64,000 nucleotides of DNA from CAWAMR01 sp963783095 (GTDB lineage: Bacteria; Planctomycetota; Planctomycetia; Gemmatales; Gemmataceae): the NCBI GenBank assembly GCA_963783095.1, contig CAWAMR010000008.1, positions 620,001-684,000 on the forward strand, in the 5' to 3' direction. The position numbers were made by a program, and so were the translations under genes. Positions within the stretch are counted from its first letter, which is position 1, and each line of letters opens with the position of its first letter. Below are positions 60,946 through 64,000 of this stretch, piece after piece. The notes under the pieces are model-generated. The model did not search any database. It was given only the letters and a program-made list of their open reading frames with translations, and was not told the origin of the DNA.

Positions 60946-62001
60946 TCAGCGCTCTTTCGAACGTTCAAGACTGAACGCTGAGCATCCGCCATTTCGAGTT
61001 CCAACATAGAGCAACCGCGTTGATGAGTCAAACAACAATGAACTTACAATGGTCGTGCCAATTTCATGTTCGCCAACTAACTTTTTTGTCGCCAAATTCC
61101 ATAATTGCACTTGCGTGGATTTCACTCCTCGCAGCCCCAACGAATATAAGCCAACGAATAGAAATCTGGAATCGCTGGAGAAACTTAGGGCTGAGATAAC
61201 GTCTTTTCCCGAATCAAAACAAACGGTTTGTTTTCCGCTCTTAGCATTGCAGACAAAAACTTTGCCCGCGCTATTACCGACTGCTACAATCTCTTCATCA
61301 ACTGAAGGAGCCATGCAATTTATATATCCATCGGCAACAGGAATGGTCTCAACAAGTTCTTGAGCGTGAACGTCTATGACCAAAAGCATTCCCTCAACCA
61401 AAACGGCTCGGTCATTAGGTACTGACACATTGACTGTTCCACCCAGAAACATCCGACCGTATTTCGAGGAGAAGCAGCATGTCGCGTTTCTCTGCAACGG
61501 CGAAACAACCTTCCTTATAGTATTGAACCTGTCTATCCTGTGCACCTCCAAATCTTTATTATAATAAGAATAACAAACAACTCGAGTGCCGCCACCGGAG
61601 TAACTAATAACATCATAGGAATTCTGCAAGCAAACCTTTGTCGAATCGATTTGCTTAAGAGTTTCAGCGGAATATCGCCGAAGTTCGCCATCGCTGCAAA
61701 TCAGATTTAATTGTTTCGCATCCGAGGAAACGTGGCCACCCAAGAAGCGGACTTTTGTTGAACTCTTCACCCTTGCAGCAACTTCCTTTTTTTTCTTGCT
61801 AATGGACCACAGTTCTTCAACCGAGCAAAAAAAAACCATGTCGGTCTGCGGTGAAGAGATTATGCTATGTATGGGACCAGACTGTACCGAAGGAATAAGA
61901 AAATATGGCTCTCTCACGAAAACCCATTGACCATCTTCCCTCGGTGCTGGTGTTAGTGCTCCAGATACGAATGACACCAAGAAAAAAACATTGATTGCCA
62001 T
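60946..62001 (-). CDS. predicted secreted beta-propeller protein, cassette 2
   Basis: 351 residues, intact. ATG at 62001 preferred over 62013 because GAGGG precedes it and the signal peptide is cleaner (MAINVFFLVSFVSGALT). Blades: GHVSSDAKQLNLICSDGELRRYSAETLKQ, CMAPSVDEEIVAVGNSAGKVFVCNAKSGKQ, ALSFSSDSRFLFVGLYSLG ... VQLWNLATKKL, SLLFDSSTRLLYVGTRNGGCSAF. It starts 41 bases after the RHS2 stop on the same strand. Size, export signal, fold and position match the cassette 1 propeller, but the sequences are clearly different. Candidate cognate immunity or partner; not proven. Confidence 0.7.
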   Translation of the reverse strand: MAINVFFLVSFVSGALTPAPREDGQWVFVREPYFLIPSVQSGPIHSIISSPQTDMVFFCSVEELWSISKKKKEVAARVKSSTKVRFLGGHVSSDAKQLNLICSDGELRRYSAETLKQIDSTKVCLQNSYDVISYSGGGTRVVCYSYYNKDLEVHRIDRFNTIRKVVSPLQRNATCCFSSKYGRMFLGGTVNVSVPNDRAVLVEGMLLVIDVHAQELVETIPVADGYINCMAPSVDEEIVAVGNSAGKVFVCNAKSGKQTVCFDSGKDVISALSFSSDSRFLFVGLYSLGLRGVKSTQVQLWNLATKKLVGEHEIGTTIVSSLLFDSSTRLLYVGTRNGGCSAFSLERSKER

Positions 62002-62042
62002 GTTTGCCCTCATGCTTTCGCGATCTATTGTTGTCCGCTAAA

Positions 62043-64000
62043 TCATTTTATTGGACCGAATTTCATCCCGGCATCCGTGGCTGCCTTTACTAAGTCGGTT
62101 TCCAAATTCAGGTCAGATCCAAGTTTAGGGTGGGTTACGTTATACACTACTGAAGTGGTATTCTTTGGTACCTGTTTGAATTCAAAGTTTGGGAATAACA
62201 CACCAGCATCGGCGTTTTTTCTCTTTGATTTGCTGGCGATCCATAGTATTTCTACCTCATCTTTTGGTATGGTCTCTAACCCTTTTTCACCTGTCGCAGT
62301 GTGAACCGGATCGACAAGGCCCATGAAGTGAATCTTCAATGGATTCTTCCGAATGCTACGCGCAAACAATCGATGTCTTCCTTCCCGACTTTCTTGATGA
62401 TTGCATCAATCATCTTCTGTTGTCCCTTGTTGAGGTTTTTAGGATTTAGGTTGAAGACTTTATTGTACTCCATCAGGGCTTGAGCGAGCTTCACCGACTC
62501 CATCCCACCACGGGAATAGCCGATAACATTGATTGGTAGGAGATTCTTCTTCTTGCAAAATGTCAAATAATATGAATGAATGATAAAGCCGACGGCCTTT
62601 CCGACATTCTGATCAAATTCCCCGTCAACCATTTTGCCCGTTACATCTACAGTAATGTATACTTTCTCATTTTCTGGCAGAAGAGACGCATTAAATAGGC
62701 GCGCCACGATTGTGTTATGTTTTAGGACGTTGCCTGCGCCGTCAAAATAGACCTCTACGAGTCCGCTGGGATCGACGAGATTCAACGGATTGTTTCCGCA
62801 ATATCTCCACGGGTTCGAGTCTCCTGCACCAAATAGGCTTGGGTCGATACAATTGAATCGCCCTAGCCAGACGAGATAATAGCGCCTCGTGCTCGCATCG
62901 GATCGATACATTCCAGTTTCACTGTCGAATCGATAACCTGCGTACTTGTACATGCCACCATTCGCCGAGTTGCTCTCGCTTAGAATGTTTCCAAATCCAT
63001 CGTACGAGATCGTGTCGATGACGGTCCCAGAACTGTTCACAACATTGCGCAGCGTCCCCATTCTGTCCGGAAGTAACCAGACCACTGACCCACCACTTGA
63101 AACCGTCGCGGGCAATTCGAGCATTTTGTCCGTGCGCAAATACCGCGTCTGAAGAGCATTGCTGCTGTTCAGGTCGGCCCAAATCTGCGAATCGTTGTAC
63201 ACGAAATTCGAGATTGTCGCAATACCACTCACCCACACGTTCTTCTCGATCCGTTGATTGAGCGCATCGTAGACGTAGGTGGCTTGCATCTGCAAGCCGG
63301 AACTTGTCGTATCGGTCACGCCAATCATTCGATTGCGGTTGTCGAAACTGTAAGCGAAGACCTCGCCGGTGCTGATATTGATCTTCTGGACTATGTTCCC
63401 GTTCTTGTCAGTGTAATAATTCCAAGTTCCGTCACTGGTTATTTCGTTGGCCGGGCCGGTGGTGTAGCCTGTCATGGTGCGGTTGCCGTTGAGGTCATAC
63501 GAATATGTCACGGCGGAGTCATTGGTCAACTGGTCGGTGGTGTCGTATTGGTACGTTGTAGCTGAGCCGCCGTTGAGCACTTCCGAGATGATCTTGCTGT
63601 TCAAATCATACGTATTGGTATAGTTGGCGATGCTACTGCCGCTGGCATTGGCATGTTGCAGATTCGTCAATCGACCGACACCATCATAGGTGAAGGTTGA
63701 ATAGCCCACGGTGGAGGTTGTGGCCAAACTGCCGTAGCGGATTTGCCCCGATACCTGGTCCCGCGCCGTGTACGCAAAGTCTTCACTAATCGTGGCAGTT
63801 TGGCCGGTAAACTGAATCGTCGTCATGCGGTTGAGCGCATCAAAGGTCCGGGTCGTCATCCCGCCGAAGGAGTCCTGAATTACCGTTCGGTTCGAGGCAG
63901 CATCATACGTATTCGTGAGGAGAGCGCCGAAAGAATCCTTCTTGCTCGAGAGCCGATCCAGAGAATCGTAGGTCATGGTCGTCGTCTTTCCCACGCCGGA
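62043..64000 (-). CDS. RHS cassette 2: RHS core plus divergent hydrolase tip, runs off the window
   Basis: The RHS core is intact from the window edge: SLDRLSSKKDSFGALLTNTYDAASNRTVIQDSFGGMTTRTFDALNRM ... DRMGTLRNVVNSSGTVIDTISYDGFGNIL ... GYRFDSETGMYRSD, ending NPWRYCGNNPLNLVDPSGL near 62760. The tip then differs from cassette 1 but keeps the plan: INVIGYSRGGMESVKLAQALM (nucleophile), then after one frame change near 62350 IHFMGLVDPVHTATG (Asp) and VVYNVTHPKLGSDL (His). Likely another DUF2235-like lipase toxin. The 5' end lies beyond 64000. Confidence 0.82.

Overview
The window looks like a planctomycete chromosome, probably Gemmata-like. Indicators are a Tat-exported DUF1501 protein behind a PSCyt/DUF1592-type protein, ECF sigma factors placed directly upstream of Ser/Thr kinases, WD40 proteins fused to kinase or caspase domains, an LEERCLPS-type N-terminal motif on an exported protease, and giant Ig-like/RHS proteins. 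This is inferred from gene content only. Many long genes are split into adjacent frames that clearly continue one another. I annotate these as single broken genes. Some of the breaks may be consensus errors rather than real mutations.

Layout. 0-3.8 kb: PSCyt/DUF1592 + DUF1501 pair. 3.8-7 kb: a hypothetical and a secreted transglutaminase-like protein. 7.07-9.01 kb: a complete group II intron whose exact ends can be read, because an uninterrupted copy of its target repeat lies next to it. 9.1-14 kb: esterase, Tudor-like protein, a kinase-pseudokinase-FHA protein and its ECF sigma. 14-24.2 kb: palindromic repeat arrays, a GT39-type transferase, a cysteine hydrolase, a WD40 protein, a glycoside hydrolase, an LRR protein and a chimeric ORF. 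24.2-32.8 kb: a zinc ribbon-TM-WD40-caspase protein, a perfect 31-bp inverted repeat, and a Ser/Thr kinase-WD40 protein with its own ECF sigma. 33-36.6 kb: calpain-type protease with 225-bp tandem repeats.

At 36.9 kb a 3' fragment of a tRNA-Leu(CAG) gene marks the end of an integrated element extending to higher coordinates. Next to it are an excisionase-like protein, small membrane peptides, a VirD4/TraG coupling protein, a ParB-like protein, a P-loop ATPase, a sigma-like protein with a duplicated N-terminus, a DUF1778-GNAT toxin-antitoxin pair and an XRE regulator. No relaxase is visible.

From 49.5 kb to the end are two minus-strand RHS cassettes. Each has an RHS core, a different C-terminal alpha/beta-hydrolase tip with a G-[FY]-S-R-G-G elbow, then a gene for a predicted secreted beta-propeller protein, then the same integrase-core transposase remnant with the same tail. 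The arrangement fits tip-swapping polymorphic toxins whose candidate immunity partners would be extracytoplasmic propellers. I consider this the most likely undescribed system here. The first cassette also carries seven Ig-like domains and is cut at its 5' end next to a decayed ISKra4-like element.
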